Origin: Zeimonas sediminis
Lineage (GTDB): Bacteria; Pseudomonadota; Gammaproteobacteria; Burkholderiales; Burkholderiaceae_E
Length of the DNA: 64,000 bases
Assembly (NCBI RefSeq): GCF_023721795.1
Contig: NZ_JAMQYE010000001.1
Location: 1,116,001-1,180,000 of the forward strand
Reading direction: 5' to 3'
Part shown: positions 17,211-24,624 of the stretch, one piece after another
Layout of the letters: the number at the start of each line of letters is the position of its first letter
Position numbering within the stretch: position 1 is the first letter of the stretch
Made by a program: the position numbers and the translations under genes
Notes under the pieces: generated by a model
Database searches by the model: none
Seen by the model: only the letters and a program-made list of their open reading frames with translations
What the model was told of the DNA's origin: nothing

Positions 17211-18383
17211 ATGGAAACGATCGTCGCGAGACTGTCCGAGACCCGGCAAGCCGGCCGGGTGACCCGCCGCGCCGACTTCGCCGGCCGCAGCATCTGGTGG
17301 GAGATCGAAGGCCCGGACGAGACCCTGCCCGCCCCGCTGGCCCTGCACGACGTCGCGGCCACCGCGCTGGTGAACTTCGCGATGAGCCAGGGCGCCGCGC
17401 TGCGGGTGGACGGCCCGGTGTCGCGCTCGCTGCTCGAGAACCTCGAGGACTTCGTGGCCAGCTGGGCGCTGTGGCGGCCAGACCTGTACCGGCGCGTCGA
17501 CGTGAGCGCGGCCGAGGAGGTGGCGCAGGACCACGCGCCGGAGGCCGCCCGGCCGCTGGCGGTGGCGGCCTTCTCGGGCGGAGTGGACGGCTCGTTCACG
17601 CTGCTGCGCCACGTGCGGGGCGACGCCGGCCGGCGCAGCCGCCGGGTGGCCGCCGCGGTGATGATCCACGGCATGGACATCCCGCTCGACAAGCCCGAGG
17701 CCTTCGAGGTGGCCCGGCGCGCGGCCGCCGCCTCGCTGGCCTCGCTGGGCGTGCCGCTGGCCACCGTGCGCACCAACTGGAAGCGAGAGTTCCCGGTCAA
17801 CTGGGAAATGGAGTTCGGCGCCGGCATCTCCAGCGTGCTGCGGCACTGGCAGGAGACGGCGGCCACCGGCCTGCTCGGCTCGGGCGAGGACTACTCCCGG
17901 CTCGTCATCCCCTGGGGCGGCAACCCGATCAGCATCGCGATGCTCGGCTCCAACCGGTTCCGCCTGACCTACGACGGCGGCGAATACACGCGCACCGAGA
18001 AGGTCGGGTACCTGACCGGGTGGAAGGAAGGCGTGGAAGGCCTGCGGATCTGCTGGGCCGGCCCGATGACCGGGCGCAACTGCGGCGTCTGCGAGAAGTG
18101 CCTGCGCACCAAGCTCAACTTCCTGGCCGTGGGCGCGGAGCTGCCGCCCTCGCTGCCGGGGCGCCCCACCGCCCGCCAGGTGCTCGGGATCGGCGCGCGC
18201 AACGCGGTGCAGGTGGCGCTGCTGCAGGAGATCGCCGACGTGGCGAGCCGGCGCGGCGTGAACGACGCGTGGACGCGATGGCTGCGCCTGGCGATCGCGA
18301 AGAACCGGCTGCTCAACCGGGCGCGGGCGAGCGCGCTGCTGAGGCCGGTTCGCGCGCGCCTCAAAGCACCCGCAGCGTCTTAG
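17211..18383 (+). CDS. PP-loop ATPase-like protein with a QueC-type cysteine cluster
   Basis: The product is 390 residues. The ATP pyrophosphatase loop AAFSGGVDGSFTLL is visible near residues 118-131. Near residues 281-298 the cysteines of CWAGP and NCGVCEKC form a putative zinc site like that of QueC. The rest does not match QueC closely and is much longer than QueC, so queuosine synthesis is not claimed. Activation of a carboxylate by adenylation is the likely chemistry. The neighbouring pyruvyltransferase suggests a role in sugar or glycan modification. The 3' end overlaps the convergent aconitase X small subunit gene by 23 bases. Confidence 0.7.
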   Translation: METIVARLSETRQAGRVTRRADFAGRSIWWEIEGPDETLPAPLALHDVAATALVNFAMSQGAALRVDGPVSRSLLENLEDFVASWALWRPDLYRRVDVSAAEEVAQDHAPEAARPLAVAAFSGGVDGSFTLLRHVRGDAGRRSRRVAAAVMIHGMDIPLDKPEAFEVARRAAAASLASLGVPLATVRTNWKREFPVNWEMEFGAGISSVLRHWQETAATGLLGSGEDYSRLVIPWGGNPISIAMLGSNRFRLTYDGGEYTRTEKVGYLTGWKEGVEGLRICWAGPMTGRNCGVCEKCLRTKLNFLAVGAELPPSLPGRPTARQVLGIGARNAVQVALLQEIADVASRRGVNDAWTRWLRLAIAKNRLLNRARASALLRPVRARLKAPAAS

Positions 18384-18843
18384 CCTCCGGATCGATCTCC
18401 ACCTCCGACCCGCTGGGGATCGCGGCGGTGACGTCCTCGTCGAAGCCGGCCAGCATCGTGATGTCGCCCAGCGCGGCGCCCTGCGCGAGGATCGGGTTCA
18501 CGCTGTTGAACACCAGCGCGAGCGGCACCTTGCCGCGCGAGCGCATCTCGTGGAGCATCCACGCGCTCGCCACGCCGCCCTTGGCGGTGTCCAGCACCAG
18601 GACGCGGCCCACGTAGGACTGGCCCGCCAGCTTGTGGGCCGGCCGCGAAAAGATCCCGGCGATCCTGTCGAGGTCGTAACGCGCCGAGAAGCCGTCGTTG
18701 GCCACCAGCGCCTCGCCCTTCACCCTCGCGCCCATCGCGTGGCGCGCCGTGAACACGCGCCCGCTGGCGTCGGGCCCGCGCGGCGGCTTGGGCTGGAAGG
18801 TGACCGGCGCGGCCGGCGCCGCCCTGTTCTTGTCCGCGCTCAT
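18361..18843 (-). CDS. Aconitase X small (swivel) subunit, DUF126 family
   Basis: Aconitase X enzymes are split dehydratases whose small subunit carries the swivelling aconitase domain. The product is 160 residues from the ATG at 18843, which overlaps the stop of the large subunit gene (ATGA). After a 35-residue linker the domain shows ALVANDGFSARYDLDRIAG, VLDTAKGGVASAWMLHEM and ALVFNSVNPILAQGAALG. Bacterial members often dehydrate cis-3-hydroxyproline, but other hydroxy acids are possible. Confidence 0.88.
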   Translation of the reverse strand: MSADKNRAAPAAPVTFQPKPPRGPDASGRVFTARHAMGARVKGEALVANDGFSARYDLDRIAGIFSRPAHKLAGQSYVGRVLVLDTAKGGVASAWMLHEMRSRGKVPLALVFNSVNPILAQGAALGDITMLAGFDEDVTAAIPSGSEVEIDPEAKTLRVL

Positions 18844-20072
18844 TCGAGTCTCCCTGTCTCGGCCGCTTCCACGCACTGCTCCATCGAGGCCAGCATCGGC
18901 ACGTAGCCGTAGCCGCCGAGGATGTTGACCATCTTCGCGCTGTTCGTGGCGAGCCGCTTCCAGCCGTTCGCGTCGGCGATCTCGCGCGCGTACGACTGGT
19001 AGAAGCACATGCCCGCGAACACGGTGCCGCCGGCCGACTCGATCCGCGCCGTGTAGCCGAAGCGGTCGGCATCCGGCTTGACCTGCGGGCTGGTCACCGC
19101 CAGCAGCGGCCGCTTGAACGCGCGGCCGTCGCACAGATCGGCCAGCGCGCGCAGCTCGTACAGGCTCAGCTGCGGCGCCGAGAACACGACGACGTCCACT
19201 TCCTTGTCGACCGCGTACGACTGCTGCAGCGCCTTCACCTGGTCGCGGCCCACCCGGTGCGCGTCGAGCTTGTCGCCGCCGACATCGGACAGGCGCGAGG
19301 CCTCCGGCGTGATGCCGACGATGTGGAACAGCGCGATCGACCCGAAGCTGGCCATGGCCGCCCCGAAGTGCTTGAGCTCGTCCGAGCCGGGCGGCCGGTC
19401 GATGCCCTCGATGACCGGAACGGCCCAGTAGTTGCCGGCCAGCCGGCCGATCACCCCGCCCAGCGCGCCCCAGTCGTTCAGCGTGTCGGGCGTCCAGTCC
19501 ACGCGCACCCGCAGGGTGGCCTGCCGGTGCCCGTCCAGGTGGTAGCCGTAGCGCGGCGTGCGGCCGGTGATCCCGGCCGACAGCGCCGACGGCCCGCCCT
19601 CGAAGTTCGAGCGCGCGCCGCACACCGAGTTCGAGTAGATGACCACGCCGGTGTCGCCGAAGGCCACGTGCTCGCCGCGGGTGGCCGCCAGCACCGTCTG
19701 GTAGTTGATGCAGGTGTCGGTCATCGCCACGCCGAGCTTCACGAAGGCGTCGATCGCCCGCCGCTCCAGCGCGAGCATCCAGTCGGCCTGGCGCAGCTGC
19801 TTCGCCTTGCTGAAGTCGGTGCCGCGCGGATCGGTGATGGTGGGGATCCGCACCTTGCCGCTGCCGTCCGTGGCGGCGGCCAGGCCCTCGAGCCACTGCA
19901 CGCCGGCCTCGCCCAGGCTCTCGGTGTCGGCCATGATGTGGGCCTGGGTCACCGGCACGAAATCCTCGGCGCCGAAGAACTCGCCCACCTTCAGCTGATG
20001 CGCCAGCGCGATGCGGGGCACCTCGCCGAGCTCGCCGGCGAGGATCGCCTTCTCTTCGTCGTTCAATCGCAT
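18840..20072 (-). CDS. Aconitase X catalytic (large) subunit
   Basis: The product is 410 residues and fits the large subunit of split aconitase X enzymes. Family segments include LVPVTQAHIMADTESLG-like FVPVTQAHIMADTESLG, TDTCINYQTVLAATRGEH and SNSVCGARSNFEGGPSAL, the last two holding candidate iron-sulfur cysteines. A further Cys in FAGMCFYQSYA is also in the conserved region. The gene follows a Bug-type receptor gene by one base and precedes the small subunit gene, so uptake and dehydration of one substrate is a reasonable inference. Confidence 0.9.
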   Translation of the reverse strand: MRLNDEEKAILAGELGEVPRIALAHQLKVGEFFGAEDFVPVTQAHIMADTESLGEAGVQWLEGLAAATDGSGKVRIPTITDPRGTDFSKAKQLRQADWMLALERRAIDAFVKLGVAMTDTCINYQTVLAATRGEHVAFGDTGVVIYSNSVCGARSNFEGGPSALSAGITGRTPRYGYHLDGHRQATLRVRVDWTPDTLNDWGALGGVIGRLAGNYWAVPVIEGIDRPPGSDELKHFGAAMASFGSIALFHIVGITPEASRLSDVGGDKLDAHRVGRDQVKALQQSYAVDKEVDVVVFSAPQLSLYELRALADLCDGRAFKRPLLAVTSPQVKPDADRFGYTARIESAGGTVFAGMCFYQSYAREIADANGWKRLATNSAKMVNILGGYGYVPMLASMEQCVEAAETGRLE

Positions 20073-20073
20073 G

Positions 20074-21069
20074 TCAGTTCACCGTGGCGCCCGAATCGCG
20101 GACCGCCTTCCCCCATTTCGCCACTTCGCGCTTCTGGAACTCGGCCAGCGAGCCCGGGTCCTTCGACGGCTCCACGCCCAGGTTGCCCAGCTTCTCCTTG
20201 TAGGCCGCCGAGGTGACCACCTTCGCGACCGCCTCGCGCAGCTTCGCGGCGACGTCGGCCGGCAGCCCGGCCGGCGCGAACACGCCCCACCACGCGGTGG
20301 ACTCGAAGTCCTTCACGCCCGCCTCGTCGAGCGTGGGCACGTCGGCCAGCACCGGCGAGCGGGTCTTGCCGCTGATCGCCAGCGCGCGCAGCTTGCCGGA
20401 GCGAACGTGCTGGATCACCGACTGCAGCGGGTCGAACATCATCGGGATCTGGTTGCCCAGCAGGTCGGTGATCGCCGGCGCGCTGCCCTTGTAGGGCACG
20501 TGCTGCAGCGACACGCCCGCCGCCGACGCGAACATCACGCCGGTCAGGTGGCCCGGCGTGCCGTTGCCGGCCGAGCCGAAGCTCACGCTGCCCGGCTTGG
20601 CGCGGGCCTGGTCGATCAGGTCCTTGATCGAGCCGATCGGCGCGGCGGGGTTCACCACCACGGCTACCGGCGCGCTGGCGACCAGCGCGATCGGGGTGAA
20701 GTCGCGCACCGGGTCGTGCGGCAGCTTGGTGTACAGCGCGCCGTTGATCGCGTTGGTGCCCACGGTGCCCATCAGCAGCGTGTAGCCGTCGGGCGCGGCC
20801 TTGGCCACCGCGTCGGCGCCGATCGACCCGCCGGCCCCGCCCCGGTTGTCCACGACCACCGGCTGGCCCAGCGCCTCGCCGAGCAGCTGCGCGAGCGGAC
20901 GCCCGACGATGTCGGTGGGGCCGCCCGGCGGGAAGGGCACGACCAGCCGCAGCGGCCGATCGGGGAAGGACTGGGCGAGCGCGGCGCCCGCGGCGCCCGC
21001 CCCGAGGGCGGTCAGCACTGCTGCCGCCAGCAGGCGGCGGCGAAGGTCTCGATCGGTCGCGGTCATCAT
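20074..21069 (-). CDS. Tripartite tricarboxylate transporter (Bug/TctC) periplasmic receptor
   Basis: The 331-residue product starts at the first of two ATG codons at 21069, preceded by GAGGAGACC. A signal peptide ends near AALAQSFPDRP. Family motifs are RLVVPFPPGGPTDIVGRPLA, VVDNRGGAGGSIGADAVA, the PYKGSAPAITDLLG segment and the FAPAGLPADV region. No TctA/TctB membrane subunits are present in the window, as is common for orphan Bug receptors. It probably captures the substrate of the downstream aconitase X. Confidence 0.92.
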   Translation of the reverse strand: MMTATDRDLRRRLLAAAVLTALGAGAAGAALAQSFPDRPLRLVVPFPPGGPTDIVGRPLAQLLGEALGQPVVVDNRGGAGGSIGADAVAKAAPDGYTLLMGTVGTNAINGALYTKLPHDPVRDFTPIALVASAPVAVVVNPAAPIGSIKDLIDQARAKPGSVSFGSAGNGTPGHLTGVMFASAAGVSLQHVPYKGSAPAITDLLGNQIPMMFDPLQSVIQHVRSGKLRALAISGKTRSPVLADVPTLDEAGVKDFESTAWWGVFAPAGLPADVAAKLREAVAKVVTSAAYKEKLGNLGVEPSKDPGSLAEFQKREVAKWGKAVRDSGATVN

Positions 21070-21109
21070 GGTCTCCTCGTGGTCGTGTTCGACGGTCGTG
21101 GGCGCAGGG

Positions 21110-21961
21110 TCAGCCAGGCTCGCGCCGGGGGGCGCCACCGGCAACGCCCGACTGCCTGACCGAGTTGGCGATCTCGAGCGGCCCGGGAACCCGCAGGCGG
21201 AACTCGTAGCGCTCGGGAACGATGTGGATGCGCATGAACTCGAGCACCCGGCCCGCCAGCGTGGCGGACCTGCGCTCCATCCGGAGCACCGCGCTGCCCC
21301 TGGGCAGCCGCAGCGCCGCGGCGATGCGCGGCGGCGCCGCCTCGCAGCGGATCGCCACGTCGGCGGCAGCCACCCGCTCGCCGAGGAAGCGCTCGATGAT
21401 CTCGTACACGGTCAGGCGCTCGGCCCGCCCGGCGCCCAGCGACGCGGCGCCGGCCGGCAGCCAGGCCTCGACCACCGCGAAGGGCTGGCCGTCGAGCGAG
21501 TACAGGCGCCGCAGGCGCACCGGCAGGTCGAGCCCCTCGGGCAGGGCCGGATCGGCCCGGCCGGCCGAGGGCGAGAACTCCAGCAGCTCGGTCTGCGGCT
21601 CCAGCCCCTGCTCGCGCAGCGCGTCGTAGAAGCCGCGCAAGGCGCCCAGGTCGTGGCGCATCATCGGGGCGCTCACGAAGGTGCCCTTGCCCCGGCGCGT
21701 GATCACCTGCCCGTTGCGGACCAGCAGCGCAATGGCCTGCCGCACCGTGATGCGGCTCACCCCGTGCTCGGCCATCAGCTCGGGCTCGGTCGGCAGGCGG
21801 CTGCCCGGCGCGAGCTCGCCCGACGCGATGCGCTGCGCGAGCTGCGAGGCCAGCTGCTGGTAGAGCGGCTCGGCCGCAAGGCGCGACAAGGCGGTCGGCG
21901 CCGCCTTGGCGGCCCGGCCTGCGGACTTCGATGCGCTTCGTGAGCCGGCTGCGCGCGCCAT
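21110..21961 (-). CDS. GntR-family (HutC/UTRA) transcriptional regulator
   Basis: The 283-residue product has a disordered basic N-terminus, a winged helix (about residues 30-98; PTEPELMAEHGVSRITVRQ) and a UTRA effector domain (about 115-275; LEFMRIHIVPERYEFRL). It is upstream of the Bug receptor and aconitase X genes on the same strand, with the receptor start 41 bases away, and probably controls them. A structured palindrome just upstream is the likely autoregulatory site. Confidence 0.9.
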   Translation of the reverse strand: MARAAGSRSASKSAGRAAKAAPTALSRLAAEPLYQQLASQLAQRIASGELAPGSRLPTEPELMAEHGVSRITVRQAIALLVRNGQVITRRGKGTFVSAPMMRHDLGALRGFYDALREQGLEPQTELLEFSPSAGRADPALPEGLDLPVRLRRLYSLDGQPFAVVEAWLPAGAASLGAGRAERLTVYEIIERFLGERVAAADVAIRCEAAPPRIAAALRLPRGSAVLRMERRSATLAGRVLEFMRIHIVPERYEFRLRVPGPLEIANSVRQSGVAGGAPRREPG

Positions 21962-21972
21962 GGAGCCTCGTG

Positions 21973-22002
21973 GTGATAGGACGTTTTATGACGTTATATC
22001 AC
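21973..22002. promoter_or_regulatory. Composite palindrome upstream of the hutC-type regulator
   Basis: GTGATA and TATCAC form the outer arms of a 30-base element with nested symmetric ACGT blocks at 21981-21984 and 21991-21994. Symmetry holds at 18 of the 30 positions in a regular pattern. It begins 12 bases upstream of the regulator start and is AT-rich, as expected for a promoter overlapped by an operator. Confidence 0.65.
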
Positions 22003-22115
22003 GAGCCGTGACTCGGGCCGGCCAGGGCCAGGCGCCGCGCGCGCTCCACCCCGCGTCGCACCCGATCGTTCTCGATGCCGGAGATCGCGGCCCGGGAGAT
22101 GCCGCCGGCTTCAGC
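21999..22115 (-). pseudogene. Remnant of an XRE helix-turn-helix gene
   Basis: On the minus strand this segment reads [17 protein letters not shown], continuing RVRRGVERARRLALAG, then a stop. It closely resembles the recognition-helix region of the intact XRE protein at 23493-23957 (AEASGISQATISGIEND). There is no start codon or first helix, and the fragment is joined directly to the 3' end of the RES toxin gene in a different frame. It looks like the broken copy of a paralogous antitoxin. Confidence 0.75.
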
Positions 22116-22836
22116 CGACCGGGCCGAATCCCCTCACATCCAGCCTGATCCACGCCTTCCCCGCCTGCTTCTCCACGACGATCCGCTCGCCATCGAGGCG
22201 ATAACCGAGCTGGCAAGCCAGCCGCGGGTTCGACAGCACGCCGGGGTTGAACACCGCCACGTTCTCGCCCGCCGGCCTTCGAACGGACTGGATCAGCAAG
22301 CCGGGGTGCCCCTCGCGATGGATGCGCGCCCCCACCGATTGCGGAAAGGCGTAATCGGTGGGGTGCAGCAGGTCGGGGGATTCCGACGCAGCCTGCCGGA
22401 GGTCCAGCAGCGCCGCGGCGCAATGCACCCGGTAAACCTTGCGCTCGGCGACCACCGCCTCGCGCTCGAAGCCCGCGTCGCAGAGCAGCCCGCGATACCA
22501 GTGATACGCGGACTCGTGCACCGTGGTCTCGACCGAATCGGAGCCGTACCAGACCCCGAAGGAGCCGTCCGAGAAGCGGCTGGCCTGCCAATGCCGGAAC
22601 GGCCAGCCGATCGCGTTGAACCAGGCGGCATCCTCGAAGGGGCGGTCGATGACCGGCGTCGGGGATCGGTAAAGCGGCGGCTTGACCTCGTCCTCCACCC
22701 GCTGCGCGAGCAGCCACTCGGCCGGGTCGTCGGTCAGGTCGTCGAAGAGATCCTGCGACTCGCGCAGCGACACGATGTTCCGCATCACGTCGCGCCGAAC
22801 GTCGATCAGCGCGAGCCCGGCGAAGAGCGAATTCAT
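22111..22836 (-). CDS. RES-domain toxin
   Basis: RES toxins deplete or modify NAD+ and are paired with Xre/MbcA antitoxins. The product is 241 residues. The conserved polar residues that name the family are visible: Arg in [16 protein letters not shown], Glu in [13 protein letters not shown] and Ser in [12 protein letters not shown]. The gene follows the Xre antitoxin gene by 50 bases on the same strand, the usual antitoxin-first order. It looks complete. Confidence 0.85.
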   Translation of the reverse strand: MNSLFAGLALIDVRRDVMRNIVSLRESQDLFDDLTDDPAEWLLAQRVEDEVKPPLYRSPTPVIDRPFEDAAWFNAIGWPFRHWQASRFSDGSFGVWYGSDSVETTVHESAYHWYRGLLCDAGFEREAVVAERKVYRVHCAAALLDLRQAASESPDLLHPTDYAFPQSVGARIHREGHPGLLIQSVRRPAGENVAVFNPGVLSNPRLACQLGYRLDGERIVVEKQAGKAWIRLDVRGFGPVG

Positions 22837-22886
22837 CGGGCGGGCAGGTCAGGTGTCGCGCGCGCGATCAGACGCAGCGGGCACGG

Positions 22887-23282
22887 TCAAACGCCGCGCG
22901 CCCGATCCAGGTACGCGCGCACCGCGAGCAGCCCGGCGAAGCCCCACTCCCTGATCAGCTCGACCGGCGTGAGGTTGTCGAAGGCCTTGTTCCGGGTCGT
23001 CATCCAGCGATAGGCCAGATCACGGTTCTGCGGAAACAGCAGGCGCAGGTTCTTGTGGATGCCCAGCAGATGGCCGACCCGCTCGTACTGGTCGCGGCTG
23101 GCGCCGATCGGCTCGCCCTTCCGATAACGCGCCAGCGCGGCCCGATTGCTGGCGGCGAGGCCCAGCAGCGCCGCCTGGTCCTCGGTGCCCAGCTGCCAGT
23201 GGTCGAGCAGCGTCATCACCATTCGGGCCAGCGCGCCGCGGTCCTGCGCGGCGAACTTCTCGCGCTCGATGACGGCCGACAT
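22887..23282 (-). CDS. Xre/MbcA/ParS-type antitoxin of the RES module
   Basis: The 131-residue product has an Xre-like N-terminal helix-turn-helix and the C-terminal MbcA/ParS toxin-binding domain. The latter is recognised by the region [20 protein letters not shown], followed by [14 protein letters not shown]. These antitoxins normally bind RES toxins and repress the operon. Three TTCGATCGA-like sites lie upstream as probable operators. Confidence 0.87.
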   Translation of the reverse strand: MSAVIEREKFAAQDRGALARMVMTLLDHWQLGTEDQAALLGLAASNRAALARYRKGEPIGASRDQYERVGHLLGIHKNLRLLFPQNRDLAYRWMTTRNKAFDNLTPVELIREWGFAGLLAVRAYLDRARGV

Positions 23283-23301
23283 GGTGGAGCCTCGCGTGGA
23301 A

Positions 23302-23357
23302 TTCGATCGAGGGACAGGATACCACTGCGTTTCGATCGAAACAACTTGCGTTTCGAT
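23302..23357. promoter_or_regulatory. Cluster of TTCGATCGA-type operator sites before the Xre/RES operon
   Basis: TTCGATCGA occurs at 23302-23310. A perfect 14-base palindrome GTTTCGATCGAAAC lies at 23329-23342, and a half-site GTTTCGAT at 23350-23357. The cluster begins 20 bases upstream of the antitoxin start codon. Multiple spaced sites fit cooperative autorepression by the antitoxin or its complex. Confidence 0.7.
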
Positions 23358-23377
23358 AAACCGAGGGGTCGGAGACC

Positions 23378-23502
23378 CTACCCCCTCCCGTACGCATCCT
23401 CGAAGCGCACGATGTCGTCCTCGCCCAGGTAGGACCCCGACTGCACCTCGATCATCTCCAGCGCTCGGCGCGTTGGTGGTGCAATCGCAGGCTCAGCGCG
23501 GC
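23378..23502 (-). pseudogene. Remnant of the ManC/AlgA C-terminal cupin (mannose-1-phosphate guanylyltransferase)
   Basis: Two pieces of the cupin tail of bifunctional mannose-6-phosphate isomerase/GDP-mannose pyrophosphorylase are recognisable on the minus strand. The first reads [14 protein letters not shown], like the family ASLSLQMHHHRAEHW. The second, in another frame, reads [18 protein letters not shown] followed by RFEDAYGRG and a stop. About 45 residues between them are missing, as is the whole N-terminal catalytic domain. It is not functional. It shows that a GDP-mannose gene once lay here and was disrupted near the toxin-antitoxin genes. Confidence 0.8.
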
Positions 23503-23957
23503 GGCGCACTGCGATCGGGCTCGGGCAGGTCGACCCCGCCCGCCGCGGAAAACCGCTCGTGGATCCGGCGGCCGAGCCCCTGCTCGCCGCCCCTTCGCGA
23601 CAGCCCCGGGCGAAGGACGCGACGCGCTTCCTCCTCCATCGAGTGTCCGCGCAGGGCCGCTTCCACCCGAAACGCGGCCTTCAGGTCGTCGTCGAGATTC
23701 TGGCGCCGCCGCTGCGGCAGCTCCCAGCCCGGGAACAGCAGGACACCAGGATGGCAATCGAGCGCAACTGCCAGAACGCGGGCGCGCTCCACGCCGAGCC
23801 GCACACGGTCGTTCTCGATGCCAGAGATGGTGGCCTGCGAGATGCCGCTGGCCTCAGCCAGCTGGTTCTGGCTCATGCCCTGAAGCTCCCGCATCACGCG
23901 GACGGACTCTCCGACCGAAACATCCATTCGCCGCCTGGCCGGCCGAAACCCCTTCAT
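23493..23957 (-). CDS. Chimeric antitoxin-like protein: XRE helix-turn-helix joined to a FitA-like domain
   Basis: The product is 154 residues from the ATG at 23957, which has an AGGAGAAAG ribosome-binding site; the frame is open further up to 24071. Residues about 15-75 form an XRE domain (MSQNQLAEASGISQATISG). Residues about 88-140 match the C-terminal part of FitA-type antitoxins (NLDDDLKAAFRVEAALRG, SMEEEARRVLR), but the first beta strand that FitA uses to bind DNA is missing. The protein looks like a domain swap. No VapC/FitB toxin follows; a ManC remnant overlaps its 3' end. Confidence 0.72.
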   Translation of the reverse strand: MKGFRPARRRMDVSVGESVRVMRELQGMSQNQLAEASGISQATISGIENDRVRLGVERARVLAVALDCHPGVLLFPGWELPQRRRQNLDDDLKAAFRVEAALRGHSMEEEARRVLRPGLSRRGGEQGLGRRIHERFSAAGGVDLPEPDRSAPPR

Positions 23958-24043
23958 CGCTTTCTCCTGTCGTCGTAGGGCGTCACCGACACCAACAGCA
24001 CCTCTTCGGGCTATACGCGATGGATGACTCGCCGCCGAATGCC
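23954..24043 (-). pseudogene. Possible C-terminal remnant of a small toxin upstream of the XRE-FitA gene
   Basis: On the minus strand the frame reads GIRRRVIHRV, an in-frame TAG, then PEEVLLVSVTPYDDRRKR and a stop overlapping the XRE-FitA start. This order of beta strands and a basic tail resembles the C-terminus of small RelE/HigB-like toxins, which would normally sit before an XRE antitoxin. No N-terminal part was found. The assignment is tentative. Confidence 0.4.
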
Positions 24044-24149
24044 CAGGCGCGAAGACCTGTGCCCGAGCCATGCGCCCGAGAGCGCCGACAATCGCCCAAA
24101 CGGCCTACCCCGACCGCCCCGCGCCGCTCTCGCCGTCCTGCGCGGAAGG

Positions 24150-24623
24150 TCAACTCGGTCGCGTCTCCCGCACCCCCCGCTTTTTCTTCGGCCGCCCCCC
24201 CGCGGGCTTAGCACGCAGCGCATCCGACGCCGCCCCCCCTGTCGCCCTGCCTGCTTTCCGTGCCATCGAAGCACCGGGCAGCAGGGGCTCAGGCCTCGAC
24301 AACTCCCCGATGTTCTCGAGCACCATCGAGGAGCCGTTCGCCATCCGGATCACCAACTCCAATTCCCCCCCCATCGCCCCAACGTACTTCCGGAGGGTGG
24401 AGATGAGCAGGTCGGATCGCTTCTCCAGTTGAGCGACCGCGTTCTGCCGTATGTGCAGGGTGTTGGCGATCTCTTCCTGAGTCTTCTTGTGCGCCCTGCG
24501 GGCCGCCGCCAATCCGTCGGCGTGAGCGATCATCTCGTCAGCCAGTTCGCGAGCCCTTGCGGCCACCTTCGCGCGCCGCTCCGGAGCCAGACGCGCCATC
24601 ACATCTTTCAGCTTTTCAGGCAT
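24150..24623 (-). CDS. HigA-like XRE antitoxin with a basic C-terminal tail
   Basis: The 157-residue product starts at the ATG at 24623, two bases past the toxin stop; an upstream ATG at 24692 lies inside the toxin gene. The helix-turn-helix region (about residues 45-105) reads KKTQEEIANTLHIRQNAVAQ and continues LRKYVGAMGGELELVIRM, typical of HigA-type antitoxins. The last 40 residues are low-complexity and very basic (AGGRPKKKRGVRETRPS), which is unusual and may have been acquired through loss of the original stop. Confidence 0.85.
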   Translation of the reverse strand: MPEKLKDVMARLAPERRAKVAARARELADEMIAHADGLAAARRAHKKTQEEIANTLHIRQNAVAQLEKRSDLLISTLRKYVGAMGGELELVIRMANGSSMVLENIGELSRPEPLLPGASMARKAGRATGGAASDALRAKPAGGRPKKKRGVRETRPS

Positions 24624-24624
24624 T

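Noticed and set aside
17211-18383. Gene for queuosine precursor synthase (queC)
   Set aside because: Only the PP-loop and Cys cluster agree; length and the rest of the sequence do not, and no other queuosine genes are nearby.
23452-23757. Separate 101-codon gene
   Set aside because: It is an out-of-frame reading of the XRE-FitA gene; only its last 14 codons match anything, namely the ManC remnant.
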